This document shows positions 8,834-17,125 of a DNA stretch of 64,000 bases, in pieces. Within the stretch, counting starts at the first letter, position 1, and every line of letters begins with the position of its first letter. Origin of the DNA: Lachnospiraceae bacterium. GTDB lineage: Bacteria > Bacillota > Clostridia > Lachnospirales > Lachnospiraceae. The notes beneath the pieces were generated by a model that was not told where the DNA came from, did no database searches, and saw nothing but the letters and a program-made list of their open reading frames with translations. The stretch lies in contig JAFRRM010000004.1 in the NCBI GenBank assembly GCA_017428105.1, positions 62,001 through 126,000 of the forward strand, in the 5' to 3' direction. Both the position numbers and the translations under genes were made by a program.

Positions 8834-9790
8834 ATGGCAAAGAAAAAGAATGAAGTCGTGATATCGATGGATGATTTTGAGGCGGCGGAGCAGATCCCGG
8901 GGATCAGTGAAAAGGATCTGGAAGCCATCGCGGCACAGACCGGGACGTCTCCGGAGGAGACCCGGAGCGTGCTGAGCTCGGCGCTGGGGCTCCTGGCGGG
9001 CGGCGGTGCGCAGAATAACGGAAATAACGCGGCAGGATCGATTCTGAGCGCTTTGACGGGCGGAACGCAAGAACACGCGAATAATGCCTCAGGATCGCTC
9101 CTGAGCGCGCTGGCGAGCGCAAACGGCGGGAATACGAACGGCAATGCCGGCGCGGGGAACCTGCTGCTGTCCCTGCTGGGCAGCGGCGGTCAGCAGACCG
9201 TGGCGGAAAGCAGCGGCGTGAACCAGAACAGCTCAAATAACATCCTGAGTCTGGCGGCGCCGCTTCTCCTGAATTCGCTGATGGGAAGCGGTTCTTCCGG
9301 GACGCAGCCGGCGCAGAGCCATGCGTCGGATCCGCAGGGAGGCAGCCTGCTGGGCGGCCTGCTCGGCCAGCTGCTCGGCGGTTCCGGATCCTCGTCCGGC
9401 AGTTCGGCGCAGGCGCAGCCGGGCGGCCAGCAGCAGAGCGGCGGTCTGCTCGGCGGTCTGGGCTCCCTGATCTCCGGCCTGGTCTCGACCGATACGTCGA
9501 ACGGGCAGGAGGAAACGGCGGCCGCATCGTCCGCGGCTTCCGGCAAGAAGAAAAAGAAACCGGCGTCTTCCGCCAAAAAACCGGCTTCCGGGAAAAAGAC
9601 GGAGTCCGGGAAGAAAACCGAGTCCGGAAAGAAAACCGGATCCGGCAAGAAAAAAACGGATCCCGCCAAAAAGGACTCCGCTAAAAAGATCGAGTCAGGC
9701 AAAAAGACCGGCTCCGCCAAAAAGACGGGCACCACATCCGGAAAGAAGAAGATCACCTCCGCGTCCGAGGCAAAGAAACCGGCTCAATAA
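8834..9790 (+). CDS. Low-complexity protein with lysine-rich histone H1-like tail
   Basis: 318 residues, family not recognised. Residues 1-50 are acidic and look folded (ISMDDFEAAEQIPGISEKDL). Residues 50-230 are Gly/Ser/Asn/Gln-rich and contain at least six repeats of a hydrophobic knot such as GSILSALTGG, GSLLSALA, GNLLLSLLG and GSLLGGLLGQLLGG, reminiscent of DUF937-like Gly-Leu repeats. Residues 235-318 are almost only Lys, Ser, Gly, Ala and Thr in tandem SGKKT/SAKKT units, like histone H1 tails or bacterial Hc1/AlgP-type DNA-binding tails. There is no signal peptide or transmembrane segment. It is monocistronic, with its own promoter and terminator. Nucleoid or RNA binding is inference. 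Confidence 0.85.
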   Translation: MAKKKNEVVISMDDFEAAEQIPGISEKDLEAIAAQTGTSPEETRSVLSSALGLLAGGGAQNNGNNAAGSILSALTGGTQEHANNASGSLLSALASANGGNTNGNAGAGNLLLSLLGSGGQQTVAESSGVNQNSSNNILSLAAPLLLNSLMGSGSSGTQPAQSHASDPQGGSLLGGLLGQLLGGSGSSSGSSAQAQPGGQQQSGGLLGGLGSLISGLVSTDTSNGQEETAAASSAASGKKKKKPASSAKKPASGKKTESGKKTESGKKTGSGKKKTDPAKKDSAKKIESGKKTGSAKKTGTTSGKKKITSASEAKKPAQ

Positions 9791-9808
9791 AACAATAATA
9801 TGAGGCAG

Positions 9809-9852
9809 AACAGGGCCGCCGGGAAGCGCATCCCCGCCGGTCCTGTTTTATT
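9809..9852. terminator. Bidirectional terminator between convergent genes
   Basis: Inverted repeat AACAGG...CCTGTT with an inner GC-rich stem (one mismatch, one G-U) and TTTTATT on the plus side. It lies between the stop at 9790 and the stop of the convergent lysR-type gene, which it overlaps. Confidence 0.7.
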
Positions 9853-10735
9853 GTCCGCGGTTCAATGACAGGAGATAATCCCGGAATTCCCGGATCTCCC
9901 GGCGGCCGGCGCGTTCTTTCAGGCAGATGAACTGGAGGGAGGCTTCGGTGCGGGGGGTGAGGGGGACGGCGGAGACGCCGTAGTATTCCGCAAAGGAGCG
10001 GGGCCCCAGGATCAGCCCCCGGCCGCTCCGGACCAGCTGCATGACGGTGTCGATGCCGTCGGAGCGGTAGACGCGGCGCAGATGGATATCGTATTTGCGG
10101 ACCATTTCCCGAAGAAGACGGGCTTCGGAGCTCTGCTCCAGGCCGGAGATCATGGTGCTGCCTTCCAGATCCTGGAAGCGCAGCGATTTTTTGCACGCCA
10201 GCGGATTCTCCGGCGCCATCAGGATGCACTGAACCTCCCGGATGAGCGGGAGGGAGAAATACTCGCTGTGATCCGAGACGTAGTCTTCGGCGGGCAGGAC
10301 GTCCAGCGCCAGGTCCAGGCTCTTCTGCTTCAGGGGCAGCAGGAAATCGCGGCTGGCTTCGGTGATGAAGGAGATCTCCAGCTCCGGGCGTTCCTCAAAA
10401 TAGCTGATGATCTTCGGGAACAGGCCGTTGGAAAAGACGCGTGAGCCCACGCCGATCCGCAGGTGGCGGCCGGTCCGCTGCGTGCTCTGCACCTGTCTGG
10501 TGAAGCGGTCCCAGGCGTCAGCGACGTCCTGCGCCTCCCCGCAAAAGCGCTCCCCTTCCGGCGTCAGGCGCAGCCCCTGATTGCTGCGCACGAAAATATC
10601 ATAGCCGAGCTCCTTTTCCAGCCGGTGGATCTGCTGGGAGAGGGCGGACTGGGAAATGAACAGCCGCTCCGCCGCGGTGGAGATGCTGCCGCAGCCGGCG
10701 GCTTCCAGAACATAGAGGACCTGCGAGACCGTCAT
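9848..10735 (-). CDS. LysR-family transcriptional regulator
   Basis: 295 residues. The N-terminal winged helix-turn-helix is clear (AAERLFISQSALSQQIHRLE, about residues 21-40, then LFVRSNQGLRLTPEG-like wing). The effector-binding domain covers about 90-295. It is divergent from iorAB across a 211-bp gap, so it is a candidate regulator of arylpyruvate oxidation, perhaps responding to an aromatic 2-oxo acid (inference). A good promoter and a 6-bp inverted repeat lie just upstream, suggesting autoregulation. Confidence 0.93.
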   Translation of the reverse strand: MTVSQVLYVLEAAGCGSISTAAERLFISQSALSQQIHRLEKELGYDIFVRSNQGLRLTPEGERFCGEAQDVADAWDRFTRQVQSTQRTGRHLRIGVGSRVFSNGLFPKIISYFEERPELEISFITEASRDFLLPLKQKSLDLALDVLPAEDYVSDHSEYFSLPLIREVQCILMAPENPLACKKSLRFQDLEGSTMISGLEQSSEARLLREMVRKYDIHLRRVYRSDGIDTVMQLVRSGRGLILGPRSFAEYYGVSAVPLTPRTEASLQFICLKERAGRREIREFRDYLLSLNRGQ

Positions 10736-10754
10736 GGCGTGAATCCTTTTTAAT

Positions 10755-10775
10755 AACTTATGTTTCAGTTAAGTT
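10755..10775. promoter_or_regulatory. Inverted repeat, candidate LysR-type operator
   Basis: AACTTA (10755-10760) and TAAGTT (10770-10775), a perfect 6-bp inverted repeat with a 9-bp spacer. This is the size and symmetry of LysR-type boxes (T-N11-A class) and it lies downstream of the lysR -10, where binding would repress lysR. Confidence 0.55.
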
Positions 10776-10789
10776 TTTCTTATACCCAT

Positions 10790-10818
10790 ATTATAAAATA
10801 AGACTTTCCCTTTGACAA
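10790..10818 (-). promoter_or_regulatory. Promoter of the lysR-type gene
   Basis: Read on the minus strand: TTGTCA (10818-10813), 17-bp spacer, TATAAT (10795-10790). This is the best sigma-A match in the divergent region. The complementary plus-strand TTGACA at 10812-10817 has no good -10 at 17 bp, so the iorA start point is less certain. Confidence 0.75.
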
Positions 10819-10860
10819 GAGGTGGAGTATGATAATAACAGCAAATATCGTGAAAAAACA

Positions 10861-10880
10861 ATGACACCCCGCGGTGTCAT
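10861..10880 (+). promoter_or_regulatory. Palindrome in the iorA leader
   Basis: ATGACACC-CCGC-GGTGTCAT: perfect 8-bp arms around 4 nt, 67 bp before the iorA ATG. There is no T-tract, so it is more likely an operator or an mRNA-stabilising hairpin than a terminator. Confidence 0.6.
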
Positions 10881-10946
10881 CCTGCAGGCGTGTGCCGAAG
10901 GTTTTGCGGAAACAAAAAACGAATCATCAGGAAAGGCGGATAAACT

Positions 10947-12698
10947 ATGGCAAAGGTACTTTTATCCGGAAACGAAGCCATCGCCCGGGGCGCTTACGAA
11001 GCCGGGGTGAAGGTGGCTTCGGCGTACCCCGGGACCCCCAGTACGGAGATATTCGAAAACCTGCCGCTGTACAAGGATGTGCTGTACAGCGAATGGGCGC
11101 CCAATGAGAAAGTAGCCACCGAAGTGGCTTACGGCGCTTCCATCGGCGGCGTGCGCAGCCTCACGGCCATGAAGCACGTGGGCGTCAACGTCGCGGCGGA
11201 CCCGATCTTTACGGCGGCCTACAACGGCGTCACCGGCGGCTTCGTGATCGTCAGCGCGGACGATCCCAGCATGCATTCCTCCCAGAACGAGCAGGACAAC
11301 CGCCATTACGCGAAATCGGCCAAGATGGCCATGGTGGAGCCCTCGGACTCCCAGGAATGCAAGGATTTCCTGATCGCGGCCTACGAGATCTCCGAAAAAT
11401 TCGACACCCCCGTCCTGTTCCGCACCACCACCCGCGTGGCGCATTCCAAATCCCTCGTGGAACTGGGTGAGCGCAAGGAGCGGGAAGTGCCGGAATACAA
11501 GCGCAACGTGCGCAAATTCGTCTGCACCCCCGCCAACGCCTACCAGAACCACCCCAAGGTGGAAGAGAACCTGAAGGCGCTGGAAGCCTGGGCCTGCACC
11601 AGCCCCTTAAACCGCATGGAGATGAAGGACACGAAAGTCGGCGTCATCTCTGCGTCCATCGCGTATCAGTACGCGAAGGAAGTCTTCCCGGAGGACACCT
11701 CCTTCCTGAAACTGGGCATCACGAACCCGCTGCCCATGGATCTGATCCGCGAATTTGCGGCCAAGGTCGAAAAGCTTTATGTGATCGAAGAACTGGACCC
11801 CTTCATGGAGGACCAGATCAAGGCGGCCGGCATCCCCTGCATCGGCAAGGAGCTGACCGGTCTGCTGTATGAAATGAACCCGGAGCGCCTGCGCGAGCAG
11901 ATCTTCGGCGAAAAGCCCGCCGTGACCGACGTGGGCGTGGCCGCCGTGTCCCGCCCGCCCGTGCTGTGCCCGGGATGCCCGCACCGCGGCTTCTTCTACA
12001 CGATGGGACGCCACAAGGACTTCGTGGTGGCCGGCGACATCGGCTGCTACACCCTGGGCGCGGCTCCGCCCTTAAGCGCGCTGGACAGCGTGGTCTGCAT
12101 GGGCGGTGGCTTCTCCGTGGCCATGGGCCTGGCCAAAGCGTTCCAGGTGACCGGCCGGACGGACAAGAAGGTCTTCGGCGTGCTGGGCGATTCCACCTTC
12201 TTCCACAGCGGCATCACGGGCGCCGTGGAGATCATGTACAACCAGGGCAACGTCATCCCCGTGGTGCTGGACAACCACATCACCGGCATGACGGGCCACC
12301 AGGATAACCCCGGCTCCGGCTACACGCTGCAGGGTGAGATCGCGGCCAGTCTGAAGGTCGAAGAAGTCCTGAAGGGCTGCGGCTTTGAGAACGTGATCAT
12401 CGTGGATCCGCAGGACTTAAAGGCGATGGAACAGGCCGTGCAGGACGCGCTGCATTCGGAAGTGCCCGCGGCCATCATCACGCGCCGGCCGTGCCTGCTG
12501 ATCAAGCGGATCAAACATGATACCGGCCTGTGCAAGGTGAATACCGACGTCTGTATCGGCTGCAGAAAGTGCCTGTCGGTGGGCTGCCCCGCCATCAGCG
12601 TGAATGACAGAAAAGCGAAGATCGATCCCAACCAGTGCGTGGGCTGCACGGTCTGCGCCCAGGTCTGCCCGATGAAGGCGATCGAAAAGGAGGCCTGA
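10947..12698 (+). CDS. iorA: Indolepyruvate:ferredoxin oxidoreductase, alpha subunit
   Basis: 583 residues. With IorB it oxidatively decarboxylates aryl pyruvates from Trp, Tyr and Phe transamination to aryl-acetyl-CoA, reducing ferredoxin. The pyrimidine-binding domain starts at once (EAGVKVASAYPGTPSTEIFE). The thiamine diphosphate domain has GDIGCYTLG and GDSTFFHSGITG. The C-terminus has two [4Fe-4S] motifs, CIGCRKCLSVGCP and CVGCTVCAQVCP. AGGAAAGG precedes the ATG. iorB follows after 1 bp. Confidence 0.95.
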   Translation: MAKVLLSGNEAIARGAYEAGVKVASAYPGTPSTEIFENLPLYKDVLYSEWAPNEKVATEVAYGASIGGVRSLTAMKHVGVNVAADPIFTAAYNGVTGGFVIVSADDPSMHSSQNEQDNRHYAKSAKMAMVEPSDSQECKDFLIAAYEISEKFDTPVLFRTTTRVAHSKSLVELGERKEREVPEYKRNVRKFVCTPANAYQNHPKVEENLKALEAWACTSPLNRMEMKDTKVGVISASIAYQYAKEVFPEDTSFLKLGITNPLPMDLIREFAAKVEKLYVIEELDPFMEDQIKAAGIPCIGKELTGLLYEMNPERLREQIFGEKPAVTDVGVAAVSRPPVLCPGCPHRGFFYTMGRHKDFVVAGDIGCYTLGAAPPLSALDSVVCMGGGFSVAMGLAKAFQVTGRTDKKVFGVLGDSTFFHSGITGAVEIMYNQGNVIPVVLDNHITGMTGHQDNPGSGYTLQGEIAASLKVEEVLKGCGFENVIIVDPQDLKAMEQAVQDALHSEVPAAIITRRPCLLIKRIKHDTGLCKVNTDVCIGCRKCLSVGCPAISVNDRKAKIDPNQCVGCTVCAQVCPMKAIEKEA

Positions 12699-12699
12699 G

Positions 12700-13278
12700 A
12701 TGAGAGAAGTGAAAAGCGCGTTATTAGTGGGCGTTGGCGGCCAGGGCGCCATCCTGACGGCCCGGATCCTGGTGAACGGCCTGATGCGGGCCGGCTATGA
12801 CGTCAAAATGTCCGAAGTCCACGGCATGAGCCAGCGCGGCGGCAGCGTCTCCACGCAGGTCCGCTGGGGCGATAAAGTATACTCCCCGCTGATCGGCCCG
12901 GGCGCCGCGGACATCATCGTGGCCTTCGAAAAGATGGAAGCCGTCCGCTACGCGGACTATCTGAAGCCCGACGGCGTGGCCGTGATCAACGATTACGAGA
13001 TCGAAGGCGCCACCGTGGCGGCCGGCCTGGCCAAATATCCGGAAGGCACGCTGGAAGCCATGCAGGAGCATTTTACCTGCCACGTGCTGAATGCGGAGAA
13101 GATCTCGCACGGCCTGGGCAGCGCGAAGTGCATGAACATCGTGCTGTTCGGCAGCATGGTGAAGGCCCTGAAGATGGACGACATCGACTGGGAGAGCGTC
13201 ATCGCAGACACCGTGCCGCCTAAATTCCGCGAGCTGAACCTGGCCGCGTACAGAGCGGGATATGAGGCCGTATTGTAA
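12700..13278 (+). CDS. iorB: Indolepyruvate:ferredoxin oxidoreductase, beta subunit
   Basis: 192 residues, the normal size. It belongs to the 2-oxoacid:acceptor oxidoreductase gamma-domain family: LLVGVGGQGAILTARIL at the N-terminus and SEVHGMSQRGGSVSTQVRWG in the middle. It forms the IorAB heterodimer and is co-transcribed with iorA (stop and start separated by one base). Confidence 0.95.
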   Translation: MREVKSALLVGVGGQGAILTARILVNGLMRAGYDVKMSEVHGMSQRGGSVSTQVRWGDKVYSPLIGPGAADIIVAFEKMEAVRYADYLKPDGVAVINDYEIEGATVAAGLAKYPEGTLEAMQEHFTCHVLNAEKISHGLGSAKCMNIVLFGSMVKALKMDDIDWESVIADTVPPKFRELNLAAYRAGYEAVL

Positions 13279-13437
13279 GTCCATTGCTGCAATTGTCACA
13301 AATCAGTTTGAAGCCCCTTAATGAGGAAGGCTCAAATTCAATAGTTTAGAATCGCCGGTATGTGGATATGGCGAATTATAGAGAATTGCAGTGCGATTTA
13401 CATGTTTCTAAATATATTGTACTCATTTTATAATGTT

Positions 13438-13606
13438 GGGGTCAAAAGCTGATATCCGGAGCGTTTCGCACTGAGTGCTCCCACGCTCCTCCCACATTTC
13501 GCACTTTCGTGGCGCATGCGCACCACTTCGTGCTCCGTGTGGGGCGGGGCATAAAGTCATTTCCCCACTTACATGCAAGCATGAAGTGTGGAAAGACTTT
13601 TGACCC
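13438..13606. repeat. Palindrome-rich element with 10-bp terminal inverted repeats
   Basis: GGGTCAAAAG (13439-13448) and CTTTTGACCC (13597-13606) are perfect inverted termini of a 169-bp segment that also holds an inner near-palindrome around GTGGCGCATGCGCACCAC and a CCACTT...AAGTGTGG stem. TGATATC occurs just inside the left end and just outside the right end. It looks like a small non-coding mobile or REP-type element. It occupies most of the 386-bp gap between iorB and the protease-like gene; a TATAAT at 13429-13434 precedes it and nothing else is recognisable. Confidence 0.55.
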
Positions 13607-13664
13607 TGATATCATTTTATCATTACAAACAATATGCATAAGGGACTTAGAAGGAGTTTTGAGT

Positions 13665-14891
13665 ATGAAAAGAGTCTTACAATTAATGGTATTACTCGTG
13701 TTGATTGTTATGATGCAGGTATTCCCCACTATGGCTGAATGTCAATCTGATGCGGAAAGAACGGAGGAATTAGAGTTTTTTCAGATTGTTACAGATGGTT
13801 GGAATGATTGTTTCTATAAGGGACAGGCTGAAGTTTGTTCTGTAACTCCGGTTGTTGATTTTCAAGACACTGTAACAGGGTTTTCAGTATCGTTCTCTGT
13901 TTTTGGGAAAAATGCAGGGTATTTAGTATTAAGTTTCATTGAGGATGATGATCAACCAGTAGTGATGTATTCTCTTGATGGGATGGGATTATATGAGTGC
14001 TTGGAATCACAAGGCAAGAGATTCATTTCATCTGAAGACAATGTAACGATCCCGAAAAAACTGATCACAGATTCCATGATCAATTATTATTTAGAAATAA
14101 AGACAGAAAAAGAAAAATTATTCTTTTCTAATTCATCTGTCATTCAAGCAGACAGTAATACAACTGATTTGAAAACCAACACTTTTGCTGAGGATATGTT
14201 AGACAAAAAACAGTATCCGATTGTTAAATTTTTGGAGTACAATGCTGATAAAAAAACGATCTTGAGGTCCGGATTATGGAATGATGCTTTTGTAAATAGT
14301 ATTTCTGGGACAGCAATAGAATATAGAGTACTTCCTGGAGCATTCTCATTTGAACCAAAGAAGATGACTGAGTATCCGGCATATAGTAATCCTTCGCTAA
14401 ATGCTGGCGCTTTCAATGAGAATAATTGTGGACCGACTGCTCTGACGAATCTAATTAAGTATTATGTGGAAAAAAGAGGCAAAAGTGTATTATTGCTAAA
14501 TAATGATCTTAGACAAACTTATACAAAAATCTCACAGCTTAGCGGCTATACTCCGACCAATTCAATGTTTTTTACCGGGATTGGATCACTTAGTCAATAT
14601 GGGAGCTTTGTAAATTATCCAATAACACCCGCAGTGTTTGTTTTAAACACATGGGACGTTTATAAAACAAATCTGGACAATAATCATGGAATCATCATTT
14701 TGGTCAGAGGGGATGATTCCAGCGGGAATGTTATCGGCCATTACGCATTTGTATTAGGCTATACGAAACTATCTAATGGAGCACAGTATCTTAGGATTTG
14801 TAATGGATGGGACAATTCACCAAATCGTTTTATTAAGTTTAGGCCGTCATGTTTGTCCTTCTTTGGAGGATATTGTATAAAGATATACTAA
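13665..14891 (+). CDS. Secreted papain-like (C39/C10-like) cysteine peptidase candidate
   Basis: 408 residues. It starts with a signal peptide (MKRVLQLMVLLVLIVMMQVF, cut near MAEC). About 240 residues of possible pro-region follow. The C-terminal third has a Cys motif NNCGPTALTNLIKYY and a His motif GHYAFVLGY followed by RICNGWDNS, the Cys-His-Asn arrangement of C39-like and streptopain-like folds. Proteolytic activity is inference. The ATG at 13665 is chosen because AAGGAG lies 8 bp before it; the frame is open further upstream. The gene is strikingly AT-rich compared with both sides, suggesting transfer. Confidence 0.8.
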   Translation: MKRVLQLMVLLVLIVMMQVFPTMAECQSDAERTEELEFFQIVTDGWNDCFYKGQAEVCSVTPVVDFQDTVTGFSVSFSVFGKNAGYLVLSFIEDDDQPVVMYSLDGMGLYECLESQGKRFISSEDNVTIPKKLITDSMINYYLEIKTEKEKLFFSNSSVIQADSNTTDLKTNTFAEDMLDKKQYPIVKFLEYNADKKTILRSGLWNDAFVNSISGTAIEYRVLPGAFSFEPKKMTEYPAYSNPSLNAGAFNENNCGPTALTNLIKYYVEKRGKSVLLLNNDLRQTYTKISQLSGYTPTNSMFFTGIGSLSQYGSFVNYPITPAVFVLNTWDVYKTNLDNNHGIIILVRGDDSSGNVIGHYAFVLGYTKLSNGAQYLRICNGWDNSPNRFIKFRPSCLSFFGGYCIKIY

Positions 14892-14901
14892 GGGTATTAT
14901 T

Positions 14902-15483
14902 ATGAATAAAATTAAGATTACAATAGTTTTTTTTCTCGTCCTGCTTTATCTCTGCGGATGTTCAACCGGACATACCATTCCCCGCTTTGAATACGAGGGG
15001 AAGACGTTCGTGTATACCGGCTATAATTTCACCGAGATCCCGGACAACTATCAGCTGCTTGGCAAGGCGCAGGAAGTCCTGGGGATCCCCTGGAACTACA
15101 GCGGGGCTTTCGGCGGCCCGGACGCACCGCTGTACTATAAAACAAAACAGGGAAGTGCGGTGCTGATCCCACCGGACGGGTCGGATGAATACAGGATCTT
15201 CGTACCTCAGGAATTGGCTTTCAGAGACTATGTTTTTGTGAGAGGCAGCTTGTACAGATGCGAAGGGCATTTGAGGAAAAAGACCCTGCCCGAGGGCTTT
15301 GCCCATTACGGAGATATCAGGACGGTAGTGTATGACCGGTATCCGGATGAGGAGTTGTGCTTCTTCGGAGCGACTGAGGTCGGAACTGAGGTTTATATCA
15401 GCGATCAGAACAGAGACGCGGTCTACATGAACACCGCTCAAAACTACGGCGACGGTTATTACCGCTTTGACCGTATCCCCTGA
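14902..15483 (+). CDS. Putative lipoprotein, function unknown
   Basis: 193 residues. The N-terminus has a lysine-flanked hydrophobic segment and a lipobox LYLCGC, so it is predicted to be exported and lipid-anchored at Cys19-20. The mature part shows no family I recognise. The start lies 10 bp after the peptidase-like gene. The first 50 bp are AT-rich like that gene, then composition switches abruptly to the GC-rich background, so a recombination boundary appears to lie inside the signal peptide. Confidence 0.75.
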   Translation: MNKIKITIVFFLVLLYLCGCSTGHTIPRFEYEGKTFVYTGYNFTEIPDNYQLLGKAQEVLGIPWNYSGAFGGPDAPLYYKTKQGSAVLIPPDGSDEYRIFVPQELAFRDYVFVRGSLYRCEGHLRKKTLPEGFAHYGDIRTVVYDRYPDEELCFFGATEVGTEVYISDQNRDAVYMNTAQNYGDGYYRFDRIP

Positions 15484-15499
15484 AATGAACAGGAGAAGT

Positions 15500-16819
15500 A
15501 TGAACGTTTACAGCCAATATCAAGAAAAACTCCGTACGCCGGAAGAGGCGGTGAAGGTCGTCAAGTCCGGGGATTGGGTGGATTACATCACCAACGTCTG
15601 CTTCCCGCCCCTGCTGGACGCGGCGCTGGCCGCCCGCCGGGGCGAACTGTGGGATGTGAAATTCCGCGGAAATCTGACCTTCGGCCCCATTAAGGTGGCG
15701 GAGTGCGACCCCAGCCGGAAGCATTTCATTTACAACACCTGGCATTGCTCCGGCTATGAGCGCAGCCTGGCGGACAAGGGCCTGTGCAACTACATTCCCA
15801 TGCTGTTCCGCAACAACAGCTGGTATTATGACAATTTCCTGACCGTGAACGTCGCCATGATGGCGGTGCCGCCCATGGACCGCCACGGCTTCTTCAACCT
15901 GTCCTGCGGGACGGGCGTGGCCGCGGCCATTCTGAAGAAGGCAGACGTGGTGATCCTGGAGGTCAATGAGCACATGCCGCGCATCCAGGGCCTGTTCGGC
16001 GAATGCATCCATATCTCCGACGTGGATATGGTGGTGGAGGGCGAGCACGCTCCGCTGCCGGAATTCCCGGTGGCCCCCGCCACGGAGGAGGACAAGGCCA
16101 TCGCCGCCCACCTGATCCCGCACATCAAGGACGGCTCGACCCTGCAGCTGGGGATCGGCGGTATGCCCAACGTGGTGGGCGCCATGCTGGCGGATTCGGA
16201 CATCAAGGATCTGGGCATGCACACCGAGCTCTGCGGCGACGCCTATCTGCGCCTGTATGAGGCGGGCAAGCTGACCAACAAGAAGAAATCGATCTACCCC
16301 GGCAAGGGCCTGACCGGCATCGTGTTCGGCTCGAAGGACCTGTACGATTGGGTGCAGGATAATCCCTCCGTGGCCGCGGCGCCGCTGTCCTACGTGAACG
16401 ATCCGGCCGTGATCTCGCAGAACGCGGACATGATCTCCGTGAACAACTGCATCGCGGTGGACCTGTACGGGCAGATCTCTTCCGAGAGCGCGGGCCTCAG
16501 GCATATCAGCGGCACCGGCGGACAGCTGGACTATGTGACCGGCGCGCAGGCGGCCCCCGGCGGCAAGGCCTTCATCTGCATGACCTCGTCCTTCGTGGAC
16601 AAAAAGGGCGTGCGGCATTCCCGCATCCTGCCGCATTTCGGCGGCGACATCATTACCACGCCCCGCACCCAGGCCTTCTGGGTCGTCACCGAATTCGGCG
16701 CGGTCAACCTGGCCGGCGCCTCCACCTGGGAACGCGCGGAACGCCTCATTTCCATCGCCCACCCTGACTTCCGCGAAGACCTCGAAACCGCCGCCAAAGA
16801 CCAGAAAATCTGGCGGTAA
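15500..16819 (+). CDS. Acetyl-CoA hydrolase/transferase family CoA-transferase (butyryl-CoA:acetate-like)
   Basis: 439 residues. Family features in order are GNLTFGPIKVAE, QLGIGGMPNVVGAM, the catalytic-Glu segment LGMHTELCGD and SGTGGQLDYVTGAQAAPGGK. These match butyryl-CoA:acetate and 4-hydroxybutyrate CoA-transferases, which move CoA between short-chain acids in anaerobes. The true substrate cannot be read from sequence. The ATG at 15500 follows AGGAG; an ATG at 15485 lacks one. It may supply or recycle CoA esters for the fermentation genes in this window (inference). Confidence 0.88.
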   Translation: MNVYSQYQEKLRTPEEAVKVVKSGDWVDYITNVCFPPLLDAALAARRGELWDVKFRGNLTFGPIKVAECDPSRKHFIYNTWHCSGYERSLADKGLCNYIPMLFRNNSWYYDNFLTVNVAMMAVPPMDRHGFFNLSCGTGVAAAILKKADVVILEVNEHMPRIQGLFGECIHISDVDMVVEGEHAPLPEFPVAPATEEDKAIAAHLIPHIKDGSTLQLGIGGMPNVVGAMLADSDIKDLGMHTELCGDAYLRLYEAGKLTNKKKSIYPGKGLTGIVFGSKDLYDWVQDNPSVAAAPLSYVNDPAVISQNADMISVNNCIAVDLYGQISSESAGLRHISGTGGQLDYVTGAQAAPGGKAFICMTSSFVDKKGVRHSRILPHFGGDIITTPRTQAFWVVTEFGAVNLAGASTWERAERLISIAHPDFREDLETAAKDQKIWR

Positions 16820-16874
16820 GAACGCAGGTCCCGAGGGGGAATCCCCCCAAATAAATCTAGGGGCTGCTGTTTAC

Positions 16875-16936
16875 GGGCCGATTACAAATCGGCCCCTACA
16901 TTAGGGGGTTCGTAGGGGCCGATTTGTAATCGGCCC
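16875..16936. repeat. Paired palindromic repeat (GGGCCGATT...AATCGGCCC)
   Basis: GGGCCGATTACAAATCGGCCCCTAC (split here as GGGCCGATTACAAATC plus GGCCCCTAC) at 16875-16899 recurs inverted at 16912-16936. Each copy is itself a hairpin, so this is a nested REP-like unit. Three CCCGCATA units follow at 16942-16968. It lies in the 306-bp gap after the CoA-transferase, which otherwise holds only the repeat at 16992. Confidence 0.7.
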
Positions 16937-16991
16937 GCCAAACCCGCATAGCCCGCATAACCCGCATAGCCTGCCGGAAAGATACAAAAGG

Positions 16992-17016
16992 TGACAAAGG
17001 AACCGTCCCTCTGTCA
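16992..17016. repeat. Dispersed repeat family 1 (TGACAAAGGAACCGTCCC type)
   Basis: TGACAAAGGAACCGTCCCTC followed by TGTCA. The same unit occurs at 18641-18697 (inverted pair), 21028-21050 and, degraded, at 36176-36195, always between genes. Confidence 0.75.
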
Positions 17017-17125
17017 TCCTGAAACTTATGACCCGGAAGAATCGAGAACCCGGGCCTGGGGCGGAGGGCGGTATTAAAGTATTATGACTTGGAACAAATG
17101 AATAATGGATTGAGAGGACAAAAAA

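Noticed and set aside
10812-10840. Plus-strand TTGACA as an iorA promoter
   Set aside because: No acceptable -10 occurs 16-18 bp downstream; the same bases serve better as the -35 of the minus-strand lysR promoter.
15398-16762. A 454-codon minus-strand frame opposite the CoA-transferase
   Set aside because: Antisense shadow; no ribosome binding site and no recognisable domain.
16820-17125. Searched gaps, including this one, for tRNA genes
   Set aside because: No cloverleaf or GGTTCGAATCC-type T-arm found; the GC-rich stems are palindromic repeats.
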